NCBI RefSeq assembly: GCF_001612615.1
Contig: NZ_BDAU01000031.1
Coordinates: 1-64,000 of the forward strand
Source: Nocardia amikacinitolerans NBRC 108937
GTDB taxonomy: Bacteria > Actinomycetota > Actinomycetes > Mycobacteriales > Mycobacteriaceae
DNA: 64,000 nucleotides
Direction: 5' to 3'
A program made the position numbers and the translations under genes. The stretch's first letter is position 1. Each line of letters begins with the position of its first letter. Positions 1 to 9,023 of this stretch are shown in pieces. The notes under the pieces were generated by a model. It worked only from the letters and a program-made list of their open reading frames with translations, did no database searches and was not told the DNA's origin.

Positions 1-697
1 GTCGCGCGCCGCGCGCCGCAGGTCGGCCGCGGCCGGTCGCGCCGACCCGGGGCGGGGCGTCGGCAACGGTCTTCGACGGACGGCGGCCGGGACGCGGCGG
101 CTCGTACTTGTCGGTCACCGGATCCTCGTCCACTTCCGGCTGCGGCCTGCGCAGTCGGCGGCGCGCCGATTCCGCTGGCGCGACGTCCTCGTCGCGCTTG
201 ACGCTGCTGCGTCCCCAGCTCGAACCGCGCCGCGCCTCCTTGGAGCGCTCGGCGGCCGACTCGCGCCTGGCCACCATGATGCGCGCGCCGCCGATGGCCA
301 GCACCAGCGCGGTGGCGAGCATCATCGTCGGGAACCGGTTCACCAGCGGGATGGCCAGGTTCAGCAGGATGTCCTTGAGGCCGGTCGAGATGCGGCCGGT
401 CAGTTGCTGATAGGCCAGCGGGACCGCGAGGAAGAGCAGCAGCGGCGGCAACACCATCGCGGTGAACAGCCCGCGGAAGCGCACGGCGAGCACCGCGGCG
501 ACACAGCCGACGATATACAGCGTGGCGAAGCTGGCGGTGAGTTCGGCGTTGTCGCCGCTGGCATCGATCAGGAATCCCAGCAACGTGCACGCGACCGCGA
601 TCAGGACAGCCGCCCAGGCCGGGACTCCCGGCACCGAGGGCAGGACCGAACGTTGCGGCGCGGGCACCCGGGAACGCACACGTTGGGTAGCAGCCAC
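1..697 (-). CDS. DUF6542-type membrane protein (3' end beyond window)
   Basis: 232 codons are visible and the C-terminus runs off the left edge. The start is a GTG at 697. A short basic N-terminus is followed by about four hydrophobic segments (AWAAVLIAVACTLLGFLI, TLYIVGCVAAVLAV, AMVLPPLLLFLAVPLAY, TMMLATALVLAIGGARIM) up to about residue 150. A long Arg/Pro/Glu-rich, probably disordered cytoplasmic tail follows. This architecture matches the actinobacterial DUF6542 family (M. tuberculosis Rv1111c type), whose function is unknown. The family often lies beside ychF in mycobacteria; here ychF is 20 kb away. The family assignment comes from memory of composition and topology, not from a search. 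Confidence 0.75.
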   Translation of the reverse strand, partial: MAATQRVRSRVPAPQRSVLPSVPGVPAWAAVLIAVACTLLGFLIDASGDNAELTASFATLYIVGCVAAVLAVRFRGLFTAMVLPPLLLFLAVPLAYQQLTGRISTGLKDILLNLAIPLVNRFPTMMLATALVLAIGGARIMVARRESAAERSKEARRGSSWGRSSVKRDEDVAPAESARRRLRRPQPEVDEDPVTDKYEPPRPGRRPSKTVADAPPRVGATGRGRPAARGAR

Positions 698-773
698 GTT
701 ATGAACACTAACCGCCGTACCGTTCGGTGGGGTTACGGCGGGGCCGTTGCCGGGGCGACCGGATCGACTCGGC

Positions 774-916
774 GGGCCTACCTCGGCCTTCGGACCACCC
801 ATGCGCGGGCTAATGACGGACTTCGTCCGGCTGCGTCGATCAGGGCGTACCTCCGCATTCGCTCCGGCCATGCGCGGGCTGGTGACGGACTTCGTCCTGC
901 TGCGTCGATCAGGGCG
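774..916. repeat. 69-bp tandem repeat, two copies
   Basis: Two imperfect copies lie head to tail with a 69-bp period, about 774-842 and 843-911, and similarity continues to 916. Shared blocks include ATGCGCGGGCT, TGACGGACTTCGTCC and GCTGCGTCGATCAGGGCG. The array sits between the DUF6542 start and the rmuC stop and just enters the last rmuC codons. About 47 bp of the unit recurs inverted at 47668-47717, so this is a dispersed family and not only a local duplication. Confidence 0.8.
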
Positions 917-2072
917 AATCGTCGGCTTCGGCGAAGGCGACGGCCCGCGGTCGGCTGTCCACCCGCTGGATCACCGGAGCCTCCTGCTCGGCTATTTCGA
1001 GCTCGTGCAGTTTCCGCGCGGTGACCATGACTCGCGACTCGACCGAGGCGACCGCGTAATTGAACGCGTCCACCGCCTTTCCGAGTTGATTGCCGAGCCG
1101 GTCCAAATGCCGTCCGGTCATACCGAGGCGCGCCGAGAGCTCCCTGCCCAATTGCTGGACCATTGCCATATCTCGGGACACCGCCTCCTGTCGCCACCCG
1201 AACGCCACCGTCCGCAGCAGCGCGATCAGTGTCGTCGGAGTGGCCAGGATCACGTTGCGGCCGAACGCGTACTCCAGCAGCCCGGAGTCCGTGGTCAGCG
1301 CGGCATCCAGGAACGGGTCGCCGGGCACGAACAGCACGACGAACTCCGGCGCGGGATCGAAGGCCGCCCAGTACGCCTTGTCGGCCAATTGGTCGACGTG
1401 CGCGCGCAACTGCTTGGCGTGCCGCACCAGCAGGTCGGCGCGCACGTCGGGGTCCTCGGCGGTGCTCGCGTCGAGGTAGGCGTTGAACGGCACCTTGGCG
1501 TCGACGACGATGTGCCGGTCGCCGGCCAGGTGCACCACCAGGTCGGGCCGCACCGAACCGATGCGGTCCGGTCCGCCGTCGCCGCGCACCGCCCTGCTCA
1601 CCTGCGTGGAGAAGTCGCAGTGTTTGGTCATCCCGGCGAGTTCCACCACGCGCTCCAACTGGATCTCGCCCCAGCGCCCGCGCACCTGCGGCGCACGCAG
1701 CGCGGCGACCAGCTGACCGGTCTGGCTGGAGAGCTGATGCGAGGTGCGCTGCATGTTCGCAACCTGTTCGCGAAGACCCGAGTACGCGTTGATGCGATGG
1801 TGCTCGACCTGCTGGATGTGCTGGTTCAGCGCGCCCACCGCCTCGCGCAGCGGTTCCACCATGGCGCCGACGGCGCTCGAATGCCTGCGCGCCGCATCCT
1901 CGTTCGCGGCCTGCAGCGACTGCCGCAGCAAACGCTCGTTGTCGGCGGCGGCCGCCAGTCTCGCCTCCGCGACCGCCGCCCGCTGCCCGGCCCGCGCACT
2001 GTGGCCCAGCCAGCCAACCCCGACCCCAGCGGCGAACACCAGCAGCAGCGCGAACAGCATCGGTGCGGTCAT
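909..2072 (-). CDS. rmuC: DNA recombination protein RmuC family
   Basis: 387 residues from the ATG at 2072 (MTAPMLFALLLVFAAGVG). An upstream in-frame start at 2174 would add a Cys/Arg-rich stretch unlike the family. There is one N-terminal membrane anchor (about 4-25), then an Ala/Glu/Arg-rich coiled coil to about 110. The RmuC (DUF195) domain follows with GRWGEIQLERVVELAGM, RPDLVVHLAGDRHIVVDAKVP and EFVVLFVPGDPFL. RmuC proteins are nuclease-like and limit genome rearrangement in E. coli; the biochemical role is not settled. It lies divergent from sbcD, another recombination gene, with hairpin-rich DNA between them. Confidence 0.93.
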   Translation of the reverse strand: MTAPMLFALLLVFAAGVGVGWLGHSARAGQRAAVAEARLAAAADNERLLRQSLQAANEDAARRHSSAVGAMVEPLREAVGALNQHIQQVEHHRINAYSGLREQVANMQRTSHQLSSQTGQLVAALRAPQVRGRWGEIQLERVVELAGMTKHCDFSTQVSRAVRGDGGPDRIGSVRPDLVVHLAGDRHIVVDAKVPFNAYLDASTAEDPDVRADLLVRHAKQLRAHVDQLADKAYWAAFDPAPEFVVLFVPGDPFLDAALTTDSGLLEYAFGRNVILATPTTLIALLRTVAFGWRQEAVSRDMAMVQQLGRELSARLGMTGRHLDRLGNQLGKAVDAFNYAVASVESRVMVTARKLHELEIAEQEAPVIQRVDSRPRAVAFAEADDSP

Positions 2073-2208
2073 AGCGCAGATAGTGCCGCACGCCACCGAC
2101 ATCCGAGCAATCAGGCAGCGGCGGGTGCGGCTCGGGTACCGAACCAGCCGGAACGAACACGCATTCCCAGCCACCTCGAGGGCGAGTCTTACGAGCCCGT
2201 TCGCGGCC

Positions 2209-2275
2209 GTCTCGCGTCCGGGCGGTCGAAGCGCATGCGGCGAAGTCGCGAGTCTCGGCCGCCCGGACGCGAGAC
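2209..2275. repeat. Long inverted repeat in the rmuC-sbcD intergenic region
   Basis: A perfect 17-bp inverted repeat: GTCTCGCGTCCGGGCGG at 2209-2225 and its complement at 2259-2275, with a 33-nt spacer. No T-run follows, so it is not a classical terminator. The 2073-2353 gap holds no gene. The element could be a mobile palindromic remnant or a structured leader upstream of sbcD. Confidence 0.7.
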
Positions 2276-2293
2276 ATAAGGGGCCGCGAACAC

Positions 2294-2312
2294 GCCGCGC
2301 CTCAGGCGCGGC
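2294..2312. repeat. Short perfect hairpin upstream of sbcD
   Basis: GCCGCGCC at 2294-2301 and GGCGCGGC at 2305-2312 form a perfect 8-bp stem with a TCA loop, about 40 nt before the sbcD start. It is GC-only and very stable. It may affect sbcD leader folding; no regulator can be inferred. Confidence 0.5.
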
Positions 2313-2353
2313 AAATTAGACACTGTCGGTGGGTGGCTCTACGGTTTCGGGCC

Positions 2354-3541
2354 ATGCGGATGTTGCACACCTCGGATTGGCACATCGGGCGTACCTTTCA
2401 CGGCGTCGATCTGCTTGCCGACCAGGCACGTTCGCTGGCCGCCGTCGCGGAGCTCGTGGCGGCCGAGTCGGTGGACGTGGTGGTCGTGCCGGGCGACGTG
2501 TACGACAGGTCGATTCCGAGCGCCGACGCGATCGCGGTGTGCAACCGGGGTTTCGAGGCGATCCGGGCCGCGGGTGCGCTGATCGTCGCGACCTCGGGAA
2601 ATCACGATTCGCCCGCACGGCTCGGCGCTGGCGCGAGTTTCGCCGCGGCGGGTGGGCTGCACCTGCGCACTACCGTCGCCGATTCCGATCGGCCGGTCCT
2701 GCTGGCCGACGAGCACGGCGACGTGGCTTTCTACGGCATCCCGTATCTGGAGCCGGAGATCACCCGCGCCGAACTCGGTGTCCCGCAGGCTCGTTCGCAC
2801 GCCGAGATCCTGGCGGCGGCCATGGGCCGGATTCGCGCCGACATCGCGACGCGGCCTGGCACGCGCACCGTGGTGCTCGCGCACGCGTTCGTGGTCGGCG
2901 GCGAGGCGACCGGTTCGGAACGCTCCATCTCGGTCGGCGGCGTGGAGACGGTGCCGCTCGGGGAGTTCGACGGCATCGATTACGTGGCGCTCGGCCACCT
3001 GCATTCGCCGCAGACGCTCTCCGAGTCGGTGCGCTACTCCGGCTCGCCGCTGCCGTACTCGTTCGCCGAGAGTTCGCATCGCAAGGCCGTGTGGATCGTC
3101 GACCTGGATGCCGACGGCCTGTCCGCCGTGCAGCGCCGCGACCTGCCGATGGTGCGCGGTCTGAGTCGCCTCACCGGAACGCTGGAGGAGCTGCTCGCCG
3201 ACCCGGCGCACGAGGCGGCCGTCGACCATTACGTGTCCGCCACCCTCGTCGACCAGGCCCGTCCGATCGACGCGCTACGCAAACTGCGCGAGCGCTTCCC
3301 GCACGCCGTGCACGTGGAATGGGTGCGCCCCGACGGCAATCCGGAGCTGCGTTACCGTGAGCGGGTGCACGGCCGCCGCGACACCGAAGTAGCGCAGAGC
3401 TTCCTCACCGACGTCCGCGGTGCGCCGAGCGCGGGGGAGATGCAGTGGATCGAGCGTGCGCTGGCCGCCGCCGTAGCCGAGCCCGAGCGGGTGTCCGCGG
3501 CACCCGCGCAGCTTCCGCTCTCCGGCGAGCTGAGCGCATGA
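2354..3541 (+). CDS. sbcD: Nuclease SbcCD subunit D (Mre11-like exonuclease)
   Basis: 395 residues from the ATG at 2354. An in-frame extension to 2333 adds seven residues before the conserved MRMLHTSDWHIGR start and is unlikely. Metallophosphoesterase motifs appear in order: SDWHIG (about 7-12), GDVYDR (about 48), SGNHDSP (about 83) and GHLHSPQ (about 213). SbcD is the manganese-dependent nuclease subunit that, with the SbcC ATPase, cleaves DNA hairpins and protein-blocked ends. The stop overlaps the start of a 44-codon ORF that leads to sbcC. Confidence 0.97.
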   Translation: MRMLHTSDWHIGRTFHGVDLLADQARSLAAVAELVAAESVDVVVVPGDVYDRSIPSADAIAVCNRGFEAIRAAGALIVATSGNHDSPARLGAGASFAAAGGLHLRTTVADSDRPVLLADEHGDVAFYGIPYLEPEITRAELGVPQARSHAEILAAAMGRIRADIATRPGTRTVVLAHAFVVGGEATGSERSISVGGVETVPLGEFDGIDYVALGHLHSPQTLSESVRYSGSPLPYSFAESSHRKAVWIVDLDADGLSAVQRRDLPMVRGLSRLTGTLEELLADPAHEAAVDHYVSATLVDQARPIDALRKLRERFPHAVHVEWVRPDGNPELRYRERVHGRRDTEVAQSFLTDVRGAPSAGEMQWIERALAAAVAEPERVSAAPAQLPLSGELSA

Positions 3542-3672
3542 TCGCCGTGAGCAGGTCGCGCGGAAGCGCGCTGAGCGGACGACGGTTGTCGGCGGTTGGT
3601 GAATTGCGTGCGGCCGCGCGCAGTGAGTGCTGCGGGGGCGCGCGGAGGGTGTGGCGCGAGGCCGCCGCATGA
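3538..3672 (+). CDS. Possible 44-codon linker ORF between sbcD and sbcC
   Basis: ATG at 3538 overlaps the sbcD stop as ATGA, and the ORF's own TGA overlaps the sbcC ATG at 3669 as ATGA. The gap between the two genes is therefore spanned by one open frame. The product would be Arg/Ala-rich (MIAVSRSRGSALSGRR...) with no recognisable domain. It may act only as a translational bridge that hands ribosomes from sbcD to sbcC, or be chance in high-GC DNA. A second bridge of the same design is at 15711-15776. Confidence 0.35.
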   Translation: MIAVSRSRGSALSGRRLSAVGELRAAARSECCGGARRVWREAAA

Positions 3673-6600
3673 GGCTGCATCGGTTGGAGATGACCGCGTT
3701 CGGACCGTTCGCCGACACCACGGTCGTCGACTTCGACGCGCTCGGCGCGGACGGGCTCTTCCTCCTGCACGGGCAGACCGGCGCGGGCAAGACGACCGTC
3801 CTGGACGCGATCGCCTTCGCACTTTACGGCCGGGTGCCCGGCGCGCGCGGCGAAAGCAAGCGCCTGCATTCCGATCACGCGCCGGAACAGACGCCGCCGC
3901 AGGTCGTGCTCGAGGCGACGCTGGGCGGACGACGCTTGCGGCTCACCAGAATTCCCGAGTTCGAGCGACCCAAGCTGCGCGGCACCGGCATGCGCACCGA
4001 TCCGCCCAAGGCCACGCTGACCTGGTTGGACGGGCGTGGCGAGAACCTCTCCCGCATCCCCGACATCGGCGACGAGATCATCCGCCTGCTCGGTATGAGC
4101 GCCGACCAGTTCTTCCAGGTGGTGTTGCTGCCCCAGGGCGACTTCGCGCGTTTCCTGCGCGCCGACAACGAGGATCGCGAGAAGCTGCTCGAAAAGCTCT
4201 TCGACACCGAGCGTTTCGGCACGGCCGAGCAGTGGTTGGCCGACAAGCGACGTGCCTCGGCGGCCGAATTGGAGTCACGTAGGCAGGGCATCGAACGGCT
4301 GACCGCGCAGATCCGCGGCGCGGCGGGCCTGAGCGTGACGGAGTCGGTCGGTGCGTTGGAGGCCGTTGGGTGGTCGCAGGATCTGCTCGCAACGGCCCGC
4401 ACCGATCTGGCGGAGGCAACCGCGGAAGCCGAACGCTGCCAGCAGGATTCGGCCGAGCTGCGCAAGTTCGCCGACGAGCAGCGGCGGCTCGCGGACCTGC
4501 GGCGCCGGATGGAGACCGCGCGCGCCGATCTCGACAATTACGCGGCTAGCGCCGAGCGTCGTATCGCTCTGCGCGCGGAACTCGAAGCCGCCCGTCGCGC
4601 CCAGCCGGTAGCTGAGGCGATCGATGAGGCACGCGCCGCCGTCATGACCGCGCGTCGTCGTGACAACGAGGCGAGCGCCGCCGCAGCGCGATTGGCGTCC
4701 GCACTGCGTGAGCCTGCCGCAGCCGATCTCGGCGGTATCGAGCTGATTGGTTCGGAAGACGCTGAGGCGGAAGCGGATTCGGACGAGGCCCGTTCGACGA
4801 TCAGATCCGACGCGGATCTGGACGCCGTAGTGCGCCGCTGGAGCGCCCAGATCGGCGCGCTCGACGAGGTGCGGGCCGACGCATCGGCAGCCGACCGGCT
4901 GCGGCGCGAAATCGATGAATTGCGAACCGAATCCACCGCGCTAACCCAGCGGATGACCGACCTGACCGGTCGACGCGAGCGTCTGCCCGCGACGATCGCC
5001 GCGGCCGAGGTCCGAGTCCGCGAGGCGACCGAGGCCGCCGCCACGCTGCCGTCGCTGACCGCCGAATGCGAACGGCTCCAGGTCGCCGCGACCGCAGCCG
5101 TCGAATTAGCTGGTCGCAGAACGGATCTGGATCGCGCACGAATCGAGTTCGAGACCGCCCGCACCGCGCACAACGACGCGAAGGAGCGGGTGCTCGATCT
5201 GCGCGAGCGCCGCCTGGCTGGCATGGCCGCGGAACTGGCGGGTCAGCTGGTCGACGGGGAGCCGTGCGCGGTGTGCGGCGCGGCGGACCATCCCGCCCCC
5301 GCCGAGCCCGCGCCGAGCGCGGTATCCAAGGAAGCCGAGGACGCGGCGGTAGCAGCCGAGCGCACCGCCGAGGAGAACCGCGACCGTGTGCACGCCCGAA
5401 TCACCGGGCTGGAACGCGAGATCGAGGCGCTGACCGCTCGCGGCGGCGACACCGACCGCGTTGAGCTCGCCGCCGCGCTGCGCTCGGCGACCCACCGCTA
5501 CGAAGACGCCGCCGAACTAGCGGCACTGGTCGACGGATCGACCGCCGAACTCGCCCGCCTGCGCACCGAGGAAACGCGCCTGCACGACGACCTGCGCGCG
5601 GCCGAAGCCGGGGCGAGCACCGTGGCCGCCCGCATCACGTCGTCGGTCGCCCGCCTCGCGGAACTCACCGAACGCCTGCACGCCGCCGCGGGCGCCGACG
5701 AGACCATCGACCGCCGCCGCGCCCGCCTGAACGAACTCGTCACCGCCGCCACCGAACTGCGTGGCGCGCGCGCCGCGGCGGCCGCGGCACGCGAGCAGGT
5801 CACGCTTGTCGCGGATCGCGTCGAAAGTCTCGCGCGCGCAGCGGGATTCGTTCCCGAGGGTGAACAGCGCGACAGCGGCCGTGGTGCCGATTCGGCAGAC
5901 GAGGTCGCCGACCCCACGGGTAGCGCGCCCGCCCGCGACGACGTCGCGCTGCTCACCGCCTACGCGCGCGTCGTCACCGCCGCCTCGCGAACACCGCAGC
6001 GGCAGCAGGAGATCGACGCGGAACTCGTCGCCGCCGAGGAGGTCCGCGCGCACGCGGAGAAGGTGCTCGCCGAACCCGAGATCCAGGCCGCGGCGACCGC
6101 CGAACCGGGCGACTTCACCGAGCTGGAACGCGCACTCGCCGACGCGCAGACCAGGCTGAACGCGGCCGTCGCCGCGCAGGCCGAGGCCGGACGCCGCGTG
6201 CAACTGCTGGAGGAACTCGGCGGCCAGCTGTGGACCGAGGTGGATCGGATCGCGCCCCTCCAGCGCACTCACGAAGAGCTGGCCGGGCTCGCGGAAGTGG
6301 TCGCGGGCCGCGGCGAGAACAACCGGCGCATGTCGCTGCGCTCCTACGTGCTCGCCGCGCGCCTCGAGGAAGTCGCCCTCGCCGGTTCGGTGCGGTTGCG
6401 CCGAATGTCCGGTGGCCGTTACGAATTCGTACACTCCGACAAGGCGGGTCCGCGCGGCAGACGCGGCGGTCTAGGCCTCGACATCCGCGACGACTACACC
6501 GGCGCCGTCCGCCCCGCCAAAACCCTCTCCGGCGGCGAGACATTCATGGCGTCCCTCTCGCTGGCCCTCGGCCTTGCCGACACGGTCGCCGCCGAATCCG

Positions 6601-6818
6601 GCGGCCTCGTCCTTGACACCCTCTTCATCGACGAAGGTTTCGGCGGCCTCGACGCCGATACCCTCGACGCCGTCATGGGCGTCCTCGACGAACTCCGCGC
6701 CGGCGGCCGCGTCGTCGGCATCGTCAGCCACGTCGACGAAATGCGCCAACGCATCCCCAGCCGCCTCCATGTAATCCGCGGCCGCACCGGCTCCCACCTC
6801 CAAACCACCGTCGCCTGA
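3669..6818 (+). CDS. sbcC: Nuclease SbcCD subunit C (Rad50-like ATPase)
   Basis: 1049 residues from ATG 3669 (MRLHRLEMTAFGPF); the track frame opens at 3627, but those 14 residues precede the conserved start. Walker A is HGQTGAGKTT (about 38). Long Ala/Glu/Arg coiled coils flank a zinc hook CAVC (C533, C536). The ABC signature LSGGETFMAS and Walker B LDTLFIDEGFGGLD are near the C-terminus. It pairs with SbcD in the hairpin-opening SbcCD complex. The hook lies mid-protein as expected and length is typical, so the gene looks intact. Confidence 0.97.
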   Translation: MRLHRLEMTAFGPFADTTVVDFDALGADGLFLLHGQTGAGKTTVLDAIAFALYGRVPGARGESKRLHSDHAPEQTPPQVVLEATLGGRRLRLTRIPEFERPKLRGTGMRTDPPKATLTWLDGRGENLSRIPDIGDEIIRLLGMSADQFFQVVLLPQGDFARFLRADNEDREKLLEKLFDTERFGTAEQWLADKRRASAAELESRRQGIERLTAQIRGAAGLSVTESVGALEAVGWSQDLLATARTDLAEATAEAERCQQDSAELRKFADEQRRLADLRRRMETARADLDNYAASAERRIALRAELEAARRAQPVAEAIDEARAAVMTARRRDNEASAAAARLASALREPAAADLGGIELIGSEDAEAEADSDEARSTIRSDADLDAVVRRWSAQIGALDEVRADASAADRLRREIDELRTESTALTQRMTDLTGRRERLPATIAAAEVRVREATEAAATLPSLTAECERLQVAATAAVELAGRRTDLDRARIEFETARTAHNDAKERVLDLRERRLAGMAAELAGQLVDGEPCAVCGAADHPAPAEPAPSAVSKEAEDAAVAAERTAEENRDRVHARITGLEREIEALTARGGDTDRVELAAALRSATHRYEDAAELAALVDGSTAELARLRTEETRLHDDLRAAEAGASTVAARITSSVARLAELTERLHAAAGADETIDRRRARLNELVTAATELRGARAAAAAAREQVTLVADRVESLARAAGFVPEGEQRDSGRGADSADEVADPTGSAPARDDVALLTAYARVVTAASRTPQRQQEIDAELVAAEEVRAHAEKVLAEPEIQAAATAEPGDFTELERALADAQTRLNAAVAAQAEAGRRVQLLEELGGQLWTEVDRIAPLQRTHEELAGLAEVVAGRGENNRRMSLRSYVLAARLEEVALAGSVRLRRMSGGRYEFVHSDKAGPRGRRGGLGLDIRDDYTGAVRPAKTLSGGETFMASLSLALGLADTVAAESGGLVLDTLFIDEGFGGLDADTLDAVMGVLDELRAGGRVVGIVSHVDEMRQRIPSRLHVIRGRTGSHLQTTVA

Positions 6819-6968
6819 CCACCGCCGCCCTCGCCACGGAGCGCCGCCTCGCCCCCGACGCCGACTTCGAAACAGACGCCACGGCAATCGATTTGAACGA
6901 CCACTGGGTCGTGCCGCGAGGCAGCCTCCAAGGACACAGTGGTATCGACAGATCCGAAGGTAGCGATG

Positions 6969-7289
6969 TCATTCGCTGTCGCCGACCGCGAACCGCCCGA
7001 GCCGGTGTGCGCGGTCGTACGGGTCGTAGTCCGAGTCGTCCACCGCCTCGGTGGATTCGGCTGCCCAGTCGTGCGCGGTGGCGGGCAGCCCTACGAAGGC
7101 GGCGAGCACCTCGTCCTGCGGCACGGCGGTCCCTCGGCGCCGGCGGTTGTGCGGGATGAGGTCCGCGACCGGGGCGCCGTCGACCATGATGGTGTACGAG
7201 CGGCCGCAGCGAACATCCCGCAGTACGTCGCCGACATTGTTGCGGAGTTCGCGCTGCGGGATCTCGGGCAGTTCGGCGGGGCCGGACAC
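6969..7289 (-). CDS. Orphan Phd/YefM-type antitoxin
   Basis: 106 residues. The N-terminal half has the Phd/YefM fold signature: IPQRELRNNVGDVLRDV, then a hydrophobic strand YTIMVDGAPVADLIP. Family members bind their own promoter through this region and neutralise a toxin with the C-terminal tail (here acidic, about 65-106). No PIN, RelE or Doc-like ORF is seen in the 150 bp on either side, so no cognate toxin is visible. It may be a solitary antitoxin or repressor, or a remnant of a lost vapBC-type pair. Confidence 0.8.
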   Translation of the reverse strand: MSGPAELPEIPQRELRNNVGDVLRDVRCGRSYTIMVDGAPVADLIPHNRRRRGTAVPQDEVLAAFVGLPATAHDWAAESTEAVDDSDYDPYDRAHRLGRFAVGDSE

Positions 7290-7448
7290 GACACCAGGTT
7301 AGCCGCATACCAGCCGACTGCCACGGAGTTTCTGGACCCGCGCTACGAGTAGCCCGAGCACTCTGCCCGGTGGCCAGCGGTCGATGACGCGCTGTCGGCG
7401 GCGGCATCGACCTGCCCAGCGTAAGTGCTGCTTTCGGTGTCCAGCGAC

Positions 7449-8999
7449 CTACCGCCCGCCGGTGTGTTCGATGCCGCCGGGTGCGGTGTTTGCCCGGCCC
7501 TCGGCTGGTGTACCCACCGCCTTACCGCTGCTCGGAGTGTCCGCGGTCGTGCCGCCTTCGGCTGTGCCGTTGGAACGGCCGACCCGCGCGCTTCCCGGCA
7601 CCGCTCCCCTCGTCCGCAGCAGAACCACTGTGAGCACCACGCCGAGTGCGGCCAAAGCGGCGGCGGTGGCGAAGGCTGTGGTGAGGCCGGTGCGGTAGGC
7701 GGTGTCGGGGGAGGTGGTGGCGCGGGCGGTGATCAGGTCGGCGAGCAGGAGGAGGGCGGTGACGCCGAGGCCGGAGCCGACGCGTTGGGCGGTGTTGACG
7801 ATGCCGGCGGCGATGCCGGCGTCGGCGGTGTCCACCGAGGTGACGGCGGGTGCGGTGACGCCGACGAAGGCGGCGGGGAGGCCGATTCCGAGGAGGATCG
7901 CGCCGGGGAGGACGTCGATCGGGTAGTCGGCGTGCGCGGGGAGGCGGGCGAACCAGCCCATGGCGACGGCTTGCAGCGCGAGGCCGATCGCCAGCACGCG
8001 GGCCGGGCCGAGGCGGTCCATGAGGTAGGGGATGAAGGTACGGGAGGCCAGGATGTTGACCGCCGCGACCGGGAGCACCGCGAGACCGGAGCGGGTCGGA
8101 CTGTAGCCCTGGGTGTTCTGGAGATAGAGCGCGAGCAGCGCGAAGGTGGGCACGTGCGCCGCGCCGACCAGTGCGTTCACCACCGCCGACCCGCTCACCT
8201 GACGAATGGTGAAGAGCCGCAACGGCATCAGCGGATGCGGGCTACGTGCTTCGACCACCACGAAGACAGCGAGCAGCGCCAGTCCGAGCACGAGCAGCCC
8301 GGCCGCGATCCCGCGAGTATCCGCGTCGCCGAGCGCGCCGATCGCGTAGCCGATGAGCAGCAGCGCCGTCGTGCCGGTGAGCGCGCCGGGAACGTCGAGC
8401 CTGCGCGCCCCTTCGTCGGCGCGCGCGGTGTCGGGCGGCAGCAGTCGAACACCGGCGAGCGCGACGAGCCCGACCGGAACGTTGACGAGGAAGATCGACG
8501 GCCAGCCGAACGCGTCGGTCAGCGGCCCGCCGACCGCGGTGCCGATCGCCGCGCCCGCCGCACCCATCGCACTCCACACCCCGAACGCCCGGTTCCTGGC
8601 CGCCTCCGCGGTGAAACTCGCGGTGAGCAAGGCCAATTGGGCCGGGATCAGCACCGCCGCGCCGACGCCCTGCAGGGCGCGCGCGGCGATCAACAGCGCC
8701 GCGGACTCGGCGAACCCCGCCAGCGCGGAAGCCGCGGTGAACACGATCAACCCGCCGGTGAACACCCTGCGCGGTCCGAGCAGATCGGCGGCCCGCCCGC
8801 CGAGCAGCATGAACCCGCCGAACGCCAGCAGGTACGCGTTGGTGACCCACCCGAGCCCGGCCTCGTCGAGGCCGAGATCCGCGCCGATAGCGGGCAGCGC
8901 CACGTTCAGCACGGTGGTGTCGAGAAAGACCACCAGCTCGACGACGGTGATCAGCAGAAGGACCAACCGTTCCCGGCGGTCGAAGACTTTCGCGGCCAT
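7449..8999 (-). CDS. DHA2-family MFS drug exporter (14 TM)
   Basis: 516 residues, with many hydrophobic segments consistent with a 14-TM DHA2 proton antiporter. The family motif near the first helix, LDTTVLNVALPAI (about 26-38), and a GGRAADLLGPRR loop are visible. The C-terminal tail of about 40 residues is polar and Gly/Thr-rich. The start ATG at 8999 is preceded by GAGAGGA. Substrate is unknown; relatives export antibiotics, dyes or metabolites. The promoter is overlapped by three operator half-sites (9024-9061), yet no TetR or MarR gene is adjacent. Confidence 0.93.
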   Translation of the reverse strand: MAAKVFDRRERLVLLLITVVELVVFLDTTVLNVALPAIGADLGLDEAGLGWVTNAYLLAFGGFMLLGGRAADLLGPRRVFTGGLIVFTAASALAGFAESAALLIAARALQGVGAAVLIPAQLALLTASFTAEAARNRAFGVWSAMGAAGAAIGTAVGGPLTDAFGWPSIFLVNVPVGLVALAGVRLLPPDTARADEGARRLDVPGALTGTTALLLIGYAIGALGDADTRGIAAGLLVLGLALLAVFVVVEARSPHPLMPLRLFTIRQVSGSAVVNALVGAAHVPTFALLALYLQNTQGYSPTRSGLAVLPVAAVNILASRTFIPYLMDRLGPARVLAIGLALQAVAMGWFARLPAHADYPIDVLPGAILLGIGLPAAFVGVTAPAVTSVDTADAGIAAGIVNTAQRVGSGLGVTALLLLADLITARATTSPDTAYRTGLTTAFATAAALAALGVVLTVVLLRTRGAVPGSARVGRSNGTAEGGTTADTPSSGKAVGTPAEGRANTAPGGIEHTGGR

Positions 9000-9023
9000 G
9001 AGCCGTCCTCTCGCTAGAGCTTA

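Noticed and set aside
7425..9017. 530-codon plus-strand frame opposite the DHA2 exporter
   Set aside because: Gly/Glu/Arg-rich shadow with no motif.
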